Below, piece after piece: positions 18,101-26,897 of a DNA stretch of 64,000 nucleotides. The DNA lies in assembly GCF_027571405.1 (NCBI RefSeq), contig NZ_CP092968.1, positions 3,122,001 to 3,186,000 of the forward strand, given 5' to 3'. The number at the start of each line of letters is the position of its first letter. The first letter of the stretch is position 1. Source of the stretch: Methylocystis parvus OBBP (lineage in GTDB: Bacteria > Pseudomonadota > Alphaproteobacteria > Rhizobiales > Beijerinckiaceae). A model generated the notes under the pieces. It did not search any database, was not told the DNA's origin, and saw nothing but the letters and a program-made list of their open reading frames with translations. A program made the position numbers and the translations under genes.

Positions 18101-18519
18101 TGAAGCGGCTGCGCGACTTCCCCTTCATCGTCGAGCTGGCGCAAAAATCCAATGAGGGCGTACGCCTGGCGGCAGGTCTGTTCGACGAGGCGGCGGCGCT
18201 GTTCGACCTAAATCAGATCTCCGCGCTTCTCGCCGACGTGGCCGCGCGCGATCCCTGGGAGCGACAGCTCCAAGCTTCGCTCGAAGACAGCCTGCGCTTG
18301 GCGCCGGCGCGCGTCGCGGCGCTGGAGATTCGTCTTGGACTTAAGAATCCAGTCGAGCTTTTCAGCCGGGCCGCGATGGAGTCGACCCTCGCAAATGTGA
18401 AAAGGATTCGCACGAAGCTCCTGCGGGAAAGAAGCTCGTCGCTCGCGCCATTCGCAACCTTCGCCGCCGAAATGGATCTCTTGATCGACGCCTGTGAAGC
18501 GCGATGCGGAAGGGGCTAG
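15193..18519 (+). CDS. gdhB: NAD-specific glutamate dehydrogenase, large type lacking much of the N-terminal region
   Basis: A 1108-residue member of the large NAD-glutamate dehydrogenase family (PF05088). It would oxidise glutamate to 2-oxoglutarate and ammonium in the cytoplasm. The catalytic domain is clear: ARGGLRWSDRCENFRTEI, MVKNALIVPQGAKGGFVLK (substrate lysines), and GVGSMDGDVFGNGM. The Rossmann part contains KIVGEGANLGFTQKARVEYA. The family standard (180-kDa class) is ~1600 residues; about 480 N-terminal residues are missing here, leaving a length like the 115-kDa class. The start ATG 15193 is 43 bp after the anti-sigma gene and no missing N-terminal part is readable upstream. It sits inside a partner-switching locus, so co-regulation is possible. 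Confidence 0.9.
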   Translation: MLHLTEWDARARNFMDRAAHRLRLEAVETSPARAFPALYRSGQAPIQAGRDMLIMQAVAQSGRDAADLRALPGDPSGLRRDLRIFTLEERTLDELTPLIRNLGLRVIDQTRFDVSWGGRTHYVRSFVVEALDKTSPRLDASRGRMKAALSRLLAEEIENDALNELVGRAGFEWREVDLLRAYCGYRLQLGPSIGRDRIYEALLRHVEAAGLLYRYFQTRFHPTGREGELEALNAIRQQLISALEKVEDLTDDRLLREIFNLIDATLRTNFFAPGDPTKRALAIKVDSMGIINAPYPRPFAEIYVRARHLEGIHLRGAKVARGGLRWSDRCENFRTEILDLMQTQMVKNALIVPQGAKGGFVLKTSCGGAAERQQLGMRAYGDFIRSLLDVTDNIIGAKIARPAYLVAYDNADPYLVVAADKGTASWSDEANRIAASYKFWLGDAFATGGSHGYHHKRLGITARGAWLCVERHFLELGRNIDRHAFSVVGVGSMDGDVFGNGMLQSRNIRLCGAFSGQHIFLDPDPDPLISFAERKRLFETPNSTWADYDPRLISRGGGVFRRDAKEIELSEQIRGWLSVRQHAIDAEGLIKLLLTAPVDLLWLGGIGTYVKAGSERDETIGDRANDGARVEASRLRAKIVGEGANLGFTQKARVEYALAGGRINTDAVDNSAGVDLSDHEVNLKILLTPSDERGAGDLEENARNELLAAMADEVCNAALDDSYRQSLCLSLERERSVADIEPFLTVAELFESWGLRDRSIDAFPSRREIALRSAKGLTRPELAQLMAYAKLALKRQLLEAPGFLDADWSRSFLLSYFPPRALQGRVEKAKRHPLAREIAASLISNRIVDQAGASFLLFGEASTPKLLLDAVALYLTFDQIVEGDKWRAAVRKLDGRLEASEQYRRLMQLEDALSHLCRWALQRGKLLTPSETVVAEWREHLRVFAAQASESSEYALFATLAPEMSREFLLKRLRDFPFIVELAQKSNEGVRLAAGLFDEAAALFDLNQISALLADVAARDPWERQLQASLEDSLRLAPARVAALEIRLGLKNPVELFSRAAMESTLANVKRIRTKLLRERSSSLAPFATFAAEMDLLIDACEARCGRG

Positions 18520-18560
18520 CGCCGGGCGGGTCGTCCATGCGGGAGACGGGAGGAACCGGG

Positions 18561-21155
18561 ATGCCGGCAAGCGAAGCCGATCTGGCGCATGCGATACTGG
18601 ACGCGGAGGATGACGCGCTTTTCGTTCTCGACGCTTCCGGCGGAGTGAGCGCGATGAATGGCGCGGCCGAACGGCTGACCGGCTATTGCGAGGCGGAATT
18701 GGCGGGAGACGGCCTGCTTGGAAAGAACATCGTCGAGAATATTTCCGTCGAAACAGCGGCTGCGGCGACCGCGCCCCGCGAAGGCCGCGTGCGCGTGCGG
18801 CGCAGGGATGGAACGGCGATCGACGCCGATTACGCCATGCGTCCCCTCGTCATCGCGGACCGTCCCATAACTATCTTGAGGCTCCGCCCGCATTCGCAGG
18901 AACAGGCGCCGGATGCGCCGCTCGAGGACACGATAAAGAAGCTGTCTGCGATTTTCGACGGGATGGCCGACGGCCTCGTCCTTATCGACGAAGTCGGTTT
19001 GATGCATCTCTTCAGCGCGGGGGCCGAACGGCTTTTTGGATATAGCGCCAGCGAGGCGGTCGGCGGCAATGTCAAAATGCTGATGCCCTCGCCATATCGT
19101 GAGCAGCATGACGCCTATCTTCGCGCTTATCGCGAAACCGGGGTGAAAAAGATCATCGGCGTCGGGCGTGAGGTCGTGGGACGGCGCAAGGACGGCTCGG
19201 TCTTTCCCATGTATCTTTCCATCGGCGAAATCTGGCTTTCGGGCGAGCGTTACTTCGTCGGCATGACGCATGATCTGACCCGCCTCAAACTGACCGAAGA
19301 GCGGTTGCTGATCTTATCCGCGGCGATGGATCAGAGCCCGGTAGGCTTTATGATCGCCAATCGGGCGGGGCAAATTCAATATGTAAACGGCGCTTTCACG
19401 CGGCTGACCGGCTATGCGGCCGAAGAACTCGTGGGCGAAAATCCGCGCGTCCTGCAATCGGAGACGACGCCCCGCGAACAATATCGTCGTTTGTGGGATG
19501 CGATCAGGGAAGGCCGCGAATGGCGCGGCGAAATACAGGATCGCCGTAAAGACGGATCGCTTTATTGGGCGCTCGAAATGATCACGCCTCTACGGGAGGC
19601 TTCAGGGCAAGTCACGCATTATCTGGCCATTCAACAGGACATTACGGAGCAGAAGAGAGATAAGGAAGCCCTCGCCGAAAGCGAAGAACGATTCCGCAAG
19701 GTCGCCGAGATGGCCGGCGAATGGCTTTGGGAGCAGGATGCGCAGGGACGCTACACCTATTCCAGCAATGCGGTGCGCAGCATTCTCGGCATCGAACCGG
19801 AAGAGGTGGTTGGAAGAACCTATTCCAGCCTTTTCGCCTCAGACGGCGCGCATCCTTCCGACGCTGTTCTTTTCAAGGAGACGAATGCGGAGTTCCACCG
19901 GGTCGTGAATTCCTATCGCCGGAAGGATGGACGCAGGATTTCAACCGAATCGAGCGGCGCGCCGATCTTCGACGATAAGGGCCGCCTGATGAAGTGGCGC
20001 GGCATCGATCGCGACATCACCGCTGAAAAGGATTATGAAGATCGCCTGAGGGTGCGTGATCGCGCCCTGGAATCGCTTCATGTCGGAGTCGCCATCTCCG
20101 ACGCGCGCGCGCCGGGCCAGCCAAATATCTACGTCAATCCCGCACTGTCGAGGATGACGGGATATTCCCGCGATGAGCTCCTCGGGCGCAGCATGCATCT
20201 TTTACAGGGCCCGGAGACGGATCGGGAGGCGCTTCTCGAAATCAAGCGCGCGCTCGCGCGCGGCGAAGGCTGCGAAGTGACCCTGAAGAACTACCGTAAA
20301 AATGGCGAAGCGTTCTGGAACGAGCTGATCATATCTCCGGTGCGCGACGGAAACGGCGTCGTCACGCATTATGTCGGCATTCAAACGGATGTCACGGAAC
20401 GTCGCCGGGCCGAGGAAAGTCGGCGCGAGCTTGAGATCGCGAAGCAGATTCAGCTCTCACTCCTGCCTCATGCGCCGCTTTGCGTCGCCGGCGCGAGCAT
20501 ATTTGGCGTCTGTAAACCCGCGACGCATGTCGGCGGCGATTATTTCGACTATTTCGAAAACGCCGGCTCGCTCGACGCCGCGATAGCCGACGTATCGGGC
20601 CATAGCGTCGGCGCCGCTCTGATGATGACGGTTGTTCGCAGCATGTTGCGCGCGGAGGCGCGCAAGGCCGTCGACGCGCGATCGAATCCCGCCGCCGTTC
20701 TCCAGGATTTGAATGATCTTCTCCATGGCGACCTTACGCAGGCCGAACTGTTCATCACCATGTTCTATTGTCGTTACGACCCTTTGCGCCGACGGCTGCG
20801 TTACGCCAATGGCGGCCATAATCCGGCCCTGCTCCTGAGAACGCAGGAACGCCATTGTCGTCAGCTCGATGGCGACGGTCTCGTGCTCGGCGTCGATCGC
20901 GCCGCTGTTTTCGAGGATTGCTGCCTTCCCCTGCAAAAGGACGACAAAGTGCTGCTCTATACGGACGGCGTCACCGAAGCCCAGAACGTCGCCGGGGATT
21001 TTTACGGCGTCGAGCGTCTGTGCAAGGCGTTTGAAGCCAATCGCCTCCTCCCGCCGCAACCGCTTGTGCACGCCATTCTCGGCGATATGCATCGGTTCTG
21101 TGATCGCGTTCCCGCGAGCGACGACATCGCCATGGTCGTCATGCAGATTCTTTGA
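18561..21155 (+). CDS. multi-PAS sensor PP2C-type (SpoIIE/RsbU) serine phosphatase
   Basis: 864 residues: five PAS-type domains and a C-terminal SpoIIE phosphatase. ATG 18561 (MPASEADLAHAIL) has a GGGAGG site 7 nt upstream, preferred over 18504. PAS2 (~120-240) has a FixL-like block PYREQHDAYL then IIGVGREVVGRRKDGS; His183 and Arg203 align with the FixL haem His and distal Arg. PAS5 (~500-615) is LOV-like (NIYVNPALSRMTGYSRDELL, GRSMHLLQGPETD, NYRKNGEAFW), but the photoactive Cys position is Met545. Phosphatase motifs are HVGGDYFDYF, IADVSGHSVGAAL, LLYTDGVTEAQ and SDDIAMVVM. The likely substrate is the phosphorylated STAS protein encoded at 14376. Signals sensed are inferred only. Confidence 0.9.
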   Translation: MPASEADLAHAILDAEDDALFVLDASGGVSAMNGAAERLTGYCEAELAGDGLLGKNIVENISVETAAAATAPREGRVRVRRRDGTAIDADYAMRPLVIADRPITILRLRPHSQEQAPDAPLEDTIKKLSAIFDGMADGLVLIDEVGLMHLFSAGAERLFGYSASEAVGGNVKMLMPSPYREQHDAYLRAYRETGVKKIIGVGREVVGRRKDGSVFPMYLSIGEIWLSGERYFVGMTHDLTRLKLTEERLLILSAAMDQSPVGFMIANRAGQIQYVNGAFTRLTGYAAEELVGENPRVLQSETTPREQYRRLWDAIREGREWRGEIQDRRKDGSLYWALEMITPLREASGQVTHYLAIQQDITEQKRDKEALAESEERFRKVAEMAGEWLWEQDAQGRYTYSSNAVRSILGIEPEEVVGRTYSSLFASDGAHPSDAVLFKETNAEFHRVVNSYRRKDGRRISTESSGAPIFDDKGRLMKWRGIDRDITAEKDYEDRLRVRDRALESLHVGVAISDARAPGQPNIYVNPALSRMTGYSRDELLGRSMHLLQGPETDREALLEIKRALARGEGCEVTLKNYRKNGEAFWNELIISPVRDGNGVVTHYVGIQTDVTERRRAEESRRELEIAKQIQLSLLPHAPLCVAGASIFGVCKPATHVGGDYFDYFENAGSLDAAIADVSGHSVGAALMMTVVRSMLRAEARKAVDARSNPAAVLQDLNDLLHGDLTQAELFITMFYCRYDPLRRRLRYANGGHNPALLLRTQERHCRQLDGDGLVLGVDRAAVFEDCCLPLQKDDKVLLYTDGVTEAQNVAGDFYGVERLCKAFEANRLLPPQPLVHAILGDMHRFCDRVPASDDIAMVVMQIL

Positions 21156-21185
21156 GCTGCGACGATCATCCGTCGAATCTTTCAT

Positions 21186-21506
21186 TTACGGAAAGGGCGC
21201 TGCCTTCATCGCGGACGAACGCCCGCTCTCCGGGGCGGGATAAATCGCGCGAGTCAGCGGATCGGCGAGACCTAGCCCCAGAAGAATGACGAGCCAGACG
21301 ACGCCCGACGTCGCGAAAAGAAGGGTCGCGGGACCTTCGCGCCTCAGTCCCATAAATCGCGTGGCCACGATCCAGACCATCGCCAAAGCAGGGAGAAGGA
21401 TCAGAAGTCGAAGCGACGGGTCGAGACGCAGAAAGCTCACGCCCAATTCAAGCCCGAGGAGAGCGAGAAGCACGAAATAGCCTGTCAGGAGGCCGCCGAA
21501 GCTCAT
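21186..21506 (-). CDS. ctaF: cytochrome c oxidase subunit IV-like protein (CtaF)
   Basis: A 106-residue protein with three hydrophobic segments (GGLLTGYFVLLALLGLELG, LLILLPALAMVWIVATRFM, LLFATSGVVWLVILLGLGLAD), the pattern of prokaryotic COX4/CtaF. It is last in the respiratory operon and overlaps the subunit III stop by 4 nt, which fixes ATG 21506 as the start; longer versions run into subunit III. It probably aids oxidase assembly or stability. Sequence signatures are weak, so position is the main evidence. Confidence 0.8.
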   Translation of the reverse strand: MSFGGLLTGYFVLLALLGLELGVSFLRLDPSLRLLILLPALAMVWIVATRFMGLRREGPATLLFATSGVVWLVILLGLGLADPLTRAIYPAPESGRSSAMKAAPFP

Positions 21507-22147
21507 GCGCCGCGCCCAATGAGATAGATGAGAGGGAAAAGGATCAGCCACACCATGTCGACGAAGCTCCAATAGAGGCCGACGACGACCACAGGCGTCC
21601 GGGCTGCATCGGGAGACGCGCTTACGCGCCAAATAATCCAGGCAAGCAAAGCGAGGCCGATGAGAAGATGCGCGCCATGAACCGCCGTGCTCAGGAAATA
21701 GAAGGAGAAGAACAAGGCTGCGCCGCCTCGTCGCGGCTCGGGAACCGAAAAGGCGGCGCCGGGGAAGAGACCTCTATGAAAATCCTCCGGCCACTCGACG
21801 CCGAATTTGAGCGCGATGAAAGCAAGGCCGAGAAGCCAGGCGGCGCCGAAGGCGAAAAACATAAGACGTCGCCGTCCCTTTCCCATCGACCAATGCGCGA
21901 CGCCATAGGCGAAGCTGCTGGTAATCAAGAGCGCCGTATTGATCGCGCCGACCGTAAGATTTGTCTGAGAGGCGCCGAAATCGAAGCCCGGCTGATTGAA
22001 CTGGCGCGAAAAGACCCAGGCGAGGAAGAGCGGTCCGAAAAACAGACACTCCGTTGCGAGAAAGGCCCACATGCCCGCGACGGCCGTCTCGCGCTGATGG
22101 GCCGCGTCGGCGAATTGAAATCCATGCGCGTCGATCGCTTCACTCAT
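21503..22147 (-). CDS. ctaE: cytochrome c oxidase subunit III
   Basis: A 214-residue inner-membrane protein of the heme-copper oxidase subunit III family. Recognisable blocks are [36 protein letters not shown], and [19 protein letters not shown], the last two being the family signatures. Six hydrophobic segments fit the short (bacterial caa3) form. It overlaps subunit I by 8 nt and subunit IV by 4 nt. Confidence 0.95.
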   Translation of the reverse strand: MSEAIDAHGFQFADAAHQRETAVAGMWAFLATECLFFGPLFLAWVFSRQFNQPGFDFGASQTNLTVGAINTALLITSSFAYGVAHWSMGKGRRRLMFFAFGAAWLLGLAFIALKFGVEWPEDFHRGLFPGAAFSVPEPRRGGAALFFSFYFLSTAVHGAHLLIGLALLAWIIWRVSASPDAARTPVVVVGLYWSFVDMVWLILFPLIYLIGRGA

Positions 22148-23762
22148 GGCTGACGGCCTCCGCCAGCGGATATTGATAGGGCGGCTGCGTCACGAGCGGC
22201 GTCTCAGGAAAATTTTCGGTCGGCGGCGGCGACGGCGTTTTCCATTCTAGGCCCGTCGCGCTCCATGGATTCGCCGGGGCTTTGTCGCCATAGAGCAGCG
22301 ACCAGAGGAGATAGAGAAGCGGCAGCAGATAGCCGATGGCGAGCACGAGCGCGCCCGCCGAAGAGAGGAGGTTCAACGGCTCAAATTCGGCGGGATAGGA
22401 AGCGTAGCGGCGCGGCATGCCGAGATAGCCGAGGATGAATTGCGGAAAGAAGGTGAGATTGAAGCCGGCGAAGATGATGATCGCCGCGGCGCGGCCCCAC
22501 ATTTCCGGATACATCCGGCCTGTGATCTTCGGCCACCAGAAGTGCAGTCCCGCAAAATAGGCGGAGACCATGCCGCCCACCATCACATAATGGAAATGCG
22601 CGACGACGAAGTATGTTTGAGTGAGATGGACGTCGGCGGCGAGCGCGGCGACGAAAAGGCCGGTGAGCCCGCCCATCGTGAAAAGGCCGATGAAAGCGAT
22701 TGCGTAGAGCATGGGCGCATCGAAGCGGATATAGCCCTTGTGCATCGTTCCGACCCAATTGAAGACCTTTATCGCCGATGGTACCGCCACCGCATAGCTC
22801 AACAGGGAAAATAGGAGGGCTGAATAAAGCGACTCGCCGGCGACGAACATGTGATGACCCCAGACGAGAAAGCTGATGACGGCGATCGCGATGCTCGCCC
22901 ATACGACGAATTTGTAGCCGAAGAGCTCCTTGCTGGAGAAACAGGGAACGATTTCGCTGATGACGCCGAATCCGGGCAGGATCATGATGTAGACGGCGGG
23001 GTGCGAATAAAACCAGAAGAGATGCTGAAACAGCAGGGGATCGCCGCCGACAGCCGGATCGAAGACGCCGACATGAAAGAGCCTCTCGAAAGCGAGGAGC
23101 AGAAGCGTCATCGCCAGCACGGGCGTCGCAAGCGCCATGATGACCGAGGTTGCGTAGAGCGACCAGAGGAAGACCGGCATTTTGTGCCAGGTCATGCCGG
23201 GCGCGCGCAGCTTGTGGATGCTGACGATAAAATTGAGCCCCGTTGCGATGGATGAGAAGCCGGCGATGAAGATCGCAGTGACGGTCGCGATGACGTAGCC
23301 GTTCGAGTAAAGCGAAGAGAAAGGCGTATAGAAAGTCCAGCCGGTGTCGACGCCGCCCGCGATCAGGGCGTAAAGCGCGGTGAAGCCGGCGGCCATGAAG
23401 AGATACCAGCTCAGGAGATTGAGGCGCGGAAAGGCGAGGTCGCGCGCGCCGAGCATGAGCGGCGCGAGGAAATTTCCGAGCGTGGCCGGCACGGCGGGGA
23501 CAAGGAAAAACCAGACCATCACGACGCCATGCATGGAGAACAGGCGATTATAGAGGTCCGCCGAGCCGAGCCGGCCGCTGGCGGAAATCAAATTATACCG
23601 CATGACGGCGGCGGCGATTCCGCCGATGAAGAAGAAGGCGGTTATTGCGCCGAGATAAAGGATGGCGATCCGCTTGTGGTCGGTCGTCAGCAGCCAGCTG
23701 CGCAAAGTGAAGCCATCGGTGAGATAGGAGCCTTCGGCCTGATCGGCCAAAACATCTGTCAT
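22140..23762 (-). CDS. ctaD: cytochrome c oxidase subunit I (A2-type, caa3)
   Basis: A 540-residue catalytic subunit reducing O2 to water at haem a3-Cu[16 protein letters not shown] opens the protein. The CuB His-Tyr region is [20 protein letters not shown]; here the YS pair replaces the A1-type glutamate (GHPEVY), which marks an A2-type K/D-channel. HHMFVAGE and [13 protein letters not shown] contain the remaining CuB and haem histidines. Its type agrees with the neighbouring subunit II that is fused to cytochrome c. It overlaps both flanking genes by a few bases. Confidence 0.97.
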   Translation of the reverse strand: MTDVLADQAEGSYLTDGFTLRSWLLTTDHKRIAILYLGAITAFFFIGGIAAAVMRYNLISASGRLGSADLYNRLFSMHGVVMVWFFLVPAVPATLGNFLAPLMLGARDLAFPRLNLLSWYLFMAAGFTALYALIAGGVDTGWTFYTPFSSLYSNGYVIATVTAIFIAGFSSIATGLNFIVSIHKLRAPGMTWHKMPVFLWSLYATSVIMALATPVLAMTLLLLAFERLFHVGVFDPAVGGDPLLFQHLFWFYSHPAVYIMILPGFGVISEIVPCFSSKELFGYKFVVWASIAIAVISFLVWGHHMFVAGESLYSALLFSLLSYAVAVPSAIKVFNWVGTMHKGYIRFDAPMLYAIAFIGLFTMGGLTGLFVAALAADVHLTQTYFVVAHFHYVMVGGMVSAYFAGLHFWWPKITGRMYPEMWGRAAAIIIFAGFNLTFFPQFILGYLGMPRRYASYPAEFEPLNLLSSAGALVLAIGYLLPLLYLLWSLLYGDKAPANPWSATGLEWKTPSPPPTENFPETPLVTQPPYQYPLAEAVSHE

Positions 23763-24715
23763 GGCGTCGCTCCATTGCGGAGTGATTTGATGAAAGCGTC
23801 CAGCCGCATGAGCTGTTCTTCGTCGATCTGTCCGGCGAAAGACGGCATGACGGGTTCAAAGCCGGCGACGATTTCCTTGTCCGGCTCGAGGATCGAGTCG
23901 CGGATATAGCGGTCGTCCGCAACGGCGGTCGCGCCGCTCGTCAATCTGACGCGCGAACCATAGAGCCCGATGAGCGCCGGCGCCCGTATGGCGCCGCTGG
24001 CGCCTTCCCCATGAGCGCCATGACAACCGCTGCAGCCGAGACGCATGAACAAGGCCTCGCCTTCGGAAGCCATCGACGCTCCTGCGACTGTCGTGGTCCT
24101 CGCGCCGCCGAGCCATTGCTCGAACGCCGGCGCCGTCATGGCGAACACCTCGCCTGTCATCGTCGCATGGCCGGCGCCGCAAAGCTGCGTGCAAAAGAGC
24201 TTGTAGGCGCCAGGGCGATCCGCCTGAAACCAGAGGCTTTGGTAGCGCCCGGGCAGGACGTCGCGTTTGATGCGAAAGGCCGGCACTGAAAAATCATGAA
24301 TGACGTCCTGCGACGTCATGACGAGCTGAACCGGCCTGCCGATGGGAATGTGCAGCGCGTTCAGTTCGCGCTGGCCGCCGACATGCTCCGCCTTCCACAT
24401 CCACTGCTTGGCGACGACATAAATTTGCAGCGCGTCGGCCGGCGCCTGAAACAGCCGCACATAAAGATCCGCGCCCCAAAGGAAGAGGCCGAAGAAAACG
24501 GCCATGGTCGCGAGCGTCCAGGCGATCTCGAAACGCCAGGATTTGCGCGAAGGCGCGCCTCTGGCCGCTTTGCTTCCCGCATGATATCGGAACATGTAGA
24601 CAAGGATTAAGCCATAAACGAGCGCGAGGATCGCGGCGGAGGCGAGAACGAGCGCGAGAATGAGGTAATCGATTTCAACGGCTTCATTCGACGCCTGCGG
24701 CAAAAGCGGGCTCAT
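23759..24715 (-). CDS. ctaC: cytochrome c oxidase subunit II fused to cytochrome c (caa3 type)
   Basis: A 318-residue protein with two N-terminal membrane helices (~17-40 and ~60-85). The cupredoxin domain carries the CuA centre: [11 protein letters not shown] gives the first His, and [13 protein letters not shown] gives the two Cys, Glu-position Gln, His and Met. A C-terminal cytochrome c domain follows with [13 protein letters not shown] (CxxCH) and a distal Met near PVMPSFAGQ. It accepts electrons from the periplasm and passes them to subunit I. In the CuA loop the usual C-x-E-x-C position is Gln (CTQLC), a common variant of caa3 forms. It overlaps sco and ctaD by 4 nt. Confidence 0.95.
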   Translation of the reverse strand: MSPLLPQASNEAVEIDYLILALVLASAAILALVYGLILVYMFRYHAGSKAARGAPSRKSWRFEIAWTLATMAVFFGLFLWGADLYVRLFQAPADALQIYVVAKQWMWKAEHVGGQRELNALHIPIGRPVQLVMTSQDVIHDFSVPAFRIKRDVLPGRYQSLWFQADRPGAYKLFCTQLCGAGHATMTGEVFAMTAPAFEQWLGGARTTTVAGASMASEGEALFMRLGCSGCHGAHGEGASGAIRAPALIGLYGSRVRLTSGATAVADDRYIRDSILEPDKEIVAGFEPVMPSFAGQIDEEQLMRLDAFIKSLRNGATP

Positions 24716-25491
24716 GCCAGGCTACGCCTGAGGACTTTATAGAGCGTTCCTGCGAAGACCAGGACGCCCGCGACGCTCAGCAACCGCAAGAGCCTCAAGA
24801 CGGCGACCGAATAGCGTCCGGTTTCGGGATCGTAGTCGAAACAAAAAAGCGAAGCCGGCGAGGCGCGGGTCGTCTTTCGATCCCTCGCGCGCTCGATCGC
24901 CTCACGAATTGTCGCCGCATCCAGGCCGAACCCGAAGAGATAGCCGGACACGACGCCTTCGCGATCGAGGAGGACCCGGCCGATCGGATGCAAGATCGTC
25001 TTTTGTTCGGCGTTAAAGGCGTAATCGAAGCCGACAGTGCGGCTCAGTTGCGCGATTTCTGAGTTTCCGGCGGTAAGATAACGCCATCCCGACGATGCGC
25101 CGGCGGCCGGAAAATTTTCGATGTCCCTCGCCTTGGCGGCGGCTGCGTCAGCGCTCGTCTCCGACGGATCGACGCTCACGACGACAAAGCGATAGTCGCG
25201 CTCCGCGGAGAGTCCGGACGCCAGAAGCGCTTCGAGCGTTTCAGCGCGCAGGACGCTGCAGAGTTTGCGGCATCGAAAATATCCCAGAAGGAGAACGACC
25301 GGACGGCGATCGAGCGTTTCCGCGAGTTTGACGCCATGTCCCGTCTCATCTTGCAGGACGATGTCGAGCGGAAGGCGCGCGCCAATCCTTTGCGTGTAGC
25401 CGGCGCCCGTGAGATCGGGAGGCGCTCCCGCCTTCGCGGGCGCCAGGGCGAGCGCCGGAAGCAGCGTCAGCAGCGGTGCGATGCGCTTCAT
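24712..25491 (-). CDS. sco: SCO1/SenC-type copper chaperone for CuA assembly
   Basis: A 259-residue thioredoxin-fold protein. A signal segment (LLTLLPALALAPAKAGA) is followed by the copper motif in GYFRCRKLCSVLR (CxxxC) and the conserved His in KTILHPIGRVLLD. A C-terminal hydrophobic helix (LLRLLSVAGVLVFAGTLYKVL) may anchor it from the other end, as in SCO proteins of act-cta operons. Start ATG 25491 has a GGGAGACC region upstream; longer ORFs lie in the preceding gene. It would deliver copper to subunit II. Confidence 0.9.
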   Translation of the reverse strand: MKRIAPLLTLLPALALAPAKAGAPPDLTGAGYTQRIGARLPLDIVLQDETGHGVKLAETLDRRPVVLLLGYFRCRKLCSVLRAETLEALLASGLSAERDYRFVVVSVDPSETSADAAAAKARDIENFPAAGASSGWRYLTAGNSEIAQLSRTVGFDYAFNAEQKTILHPIGRVLLDREGVVSGYLFGFGLDAATIREAIERARDRKTTRASPASLFCFDYDPETGRYSVAVLRLLRLLSVAGVLVFAGTLYKVLRRSLA

Positions 25492-25861
25492 GGTCTCCCT
25501 TCGCCGTTGCGGAGCCGGAGGCCGGCTTTGCAAGGTAGTTGGGGCTCGATGGCCAGCCAGCAATGCTTCTTTCAGCCAATTGACGCATCGCCTCTTGGAT
25601 CGACGACGGGTCGGACCCGGCTCTTTCATCCGCCAGGAAGGCGTCGAAATCCGCGCGCGGATTCTCCTGTAGCCGCGGCGGCGGGAAATCCGGCAAAGGC
25701 GTATGAATCAGCTGGTCTTTCGTGCTGTGCGGAAACAGTATGAGCACCGCCCCCGCGAGCCCCGCGAGCGACGCTCCGAGAGCGATCCATCCGCGCCAGA
25801 TAAAAATTTTCGGAGCGTCAGATGCTTCATGGCGCGCCGGCTCAAGCGTTTTCTCGCTCAT
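25346..25861 (-). CDS. small act/cta-associated membrane protein, C-terminus possibly frame-altered
   Basis: The first ~110 residues form a single-helix anchored protein (FIWRGWIALGASLAGLAGAVLIL) followed by LPDFPPPRLQENPRADFDAF and SIQEAMRQLAERSIAGWP. Small proteins with the PPPRLQ...P and I..AM..LAERG blocks are usual between alternative complex III and cytochrome oxidase genes. Here the expected middle block (the YGWVDR-type sequence) is absent and an AGSDPSS stretch joins the ends, as if deleted. The reading frame runs 146 bp into sco, adding a low-complexity Arg/Ala-rich tail, so the true end may reflect an indel. Function unknown. Confidence 0.6.
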   Translation of the reverse strand: MSEKTLEPARHEASDAPKIFIWRGWIALGASLAGLAGAVLILFPHSTKDQLIHTPLPDFPPPRLQENPRADFDAFLADERAGSDPSSIQEAMRQLAERSIAGWPSSPNYLAKPASGSATAKGDHEAHRTAADAASGARPGAREGGSASRSHGRRLHAKDWRAPSARHRPAR

Positions 25862-26897
25862 ATCGGACAGGCTCCCGCTGCTTTGAAATCGGCGCCTCGA
25901 GCGTCATGCACGCCGAGGCCGCGAACATGCTGACGACCGCCGCGACGAAGGTGGCGACGAGGATGGGAGGATCGGCTCTCGCCTCCGGGCCGACGAGCCA
26001 GAGACTGCGCGCGCAGGCGGCGAGCATCAGCAGCGCGGTAAGCGAGGCCATGCACGCGCGCGACGTTTGAACTCTTGTCGACAACAGAGCGAAGAAAGGC
26101 AGAGCGAAATGGGTCAAGGCGACGGCTGCGGCGAGCGCTCCCCATCCGCCGGTCAGGCGCGGCCCATACCACGCCGCCTCGTTCGGCAGGTTGGATTGCC
26201 AGACGATGAGCAATTGCATGAAGTCCAAATAGGCCCAAAGGATCGCAAGCGCGAGCAGGAGACGTCCGTTTTGCCGGAGGGGGGCGCCTGCTATGCCGCG
26301 CTTCGATGCTGCAAGGATTGCGGCCGATAGCGCGAAAAGAGCCATTTCGGCCATTCGGAGGAGCCCGAAAACGCTCGAAGCGAAACGCGGGTCGAGCGAC
26401 ATGATCGCATCAATGGACATGAAGGTGGTGGTCAAGGCGAGCGCGACGAGGCCGCCAGGGGCGATGGAAACGAGCGACGATACGCGACGCAGCGTTGATA
26501 GAATGAGCCGGCCGAGCGCGAACCAAACGACAAAATACAGGATCAGCCGTCCGAGCGCGAAGGTTGCATTGAGGTAAAACGCGTTCGGCAAACCGTGCGC
26601 GTTCAACCATGGATACAGGCTGGTCGCCGTCAGCAGGAAAGGGATCGCCAATAGCGGAAGCAGAAGGAGGGATCGGACGCCTGCGGCGAGCTCCGTCCGG
26701 AGCGCGTCTCCCCATGCGTCGCCGGTAAGCGCGTGAATGAGCAACAGCGCCATAGATCCGAGAGGAAGCCCGATCCAGACGGCGAGCGCGGCGAGCCAGG
26801 CGTAAGGGAAAGCGTCGGGCGCCAGCCTCCAGAACGTCGCCGTTATCGCCGCGCTCAGGAGCGCGACGCCGAGCGCGGCGCGTTGCGGCGCGTTCAT
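25842..26897 (-). CDS. actF: alternative complex III subunit ActF
   Basis: A 351-residue multi-pass membrane protein with about ten helices. RLILYFVVWFALGRLIL, TFMSIDAIMSLDPRFASSVFG and LAILWAYLDFMQLLIVWQSNLPNEAAWY are strong ActF signatures. ActF is an NrfD-like-fold quinol:cytochrome c oxidoreductase subunit without haem. It overlaps actE by 4 nt and the small downstream gene by 20 nt. Confidence 0.93.
   Translation of the reverse strand: MNAPQRAALGVALLSAAITATFWRLAPDAFPYAWLAALAVWIGLPLGSMALLLIHALTGDAWGDALRTELAAGVRSLLLLPLLAIPFLLTATSLYPWLNAHGLPNAFYLNATFALGRLILYFVVWFALGRLILSTLRRVSSLVSIAPGGLVALALTTTFMSIDAIMSLDPRFASSVFGLLRMAEMALFALSAAILAASKRGIAGAPLRQNGRLLLALAILWAYLDFMQLLIVWQSNLPNEAAWYGPRLTGGWGALAAAVALTHFALPFFALLSTRVQTSRACMASLTALLMLAACARSLWLVGPEARADPPILVATFVAAVVSMFAASACMTLEAPISKQREPVRYERENA

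Noticed and set aside
18504-18560. Earlier start (18504) for the PAS-PP2C protein
   Set aside because: Overlaps the end of the dehydrogenase gene and lacks a ribosome site, while ATG 18561 has GGGAGG at proper spacing.
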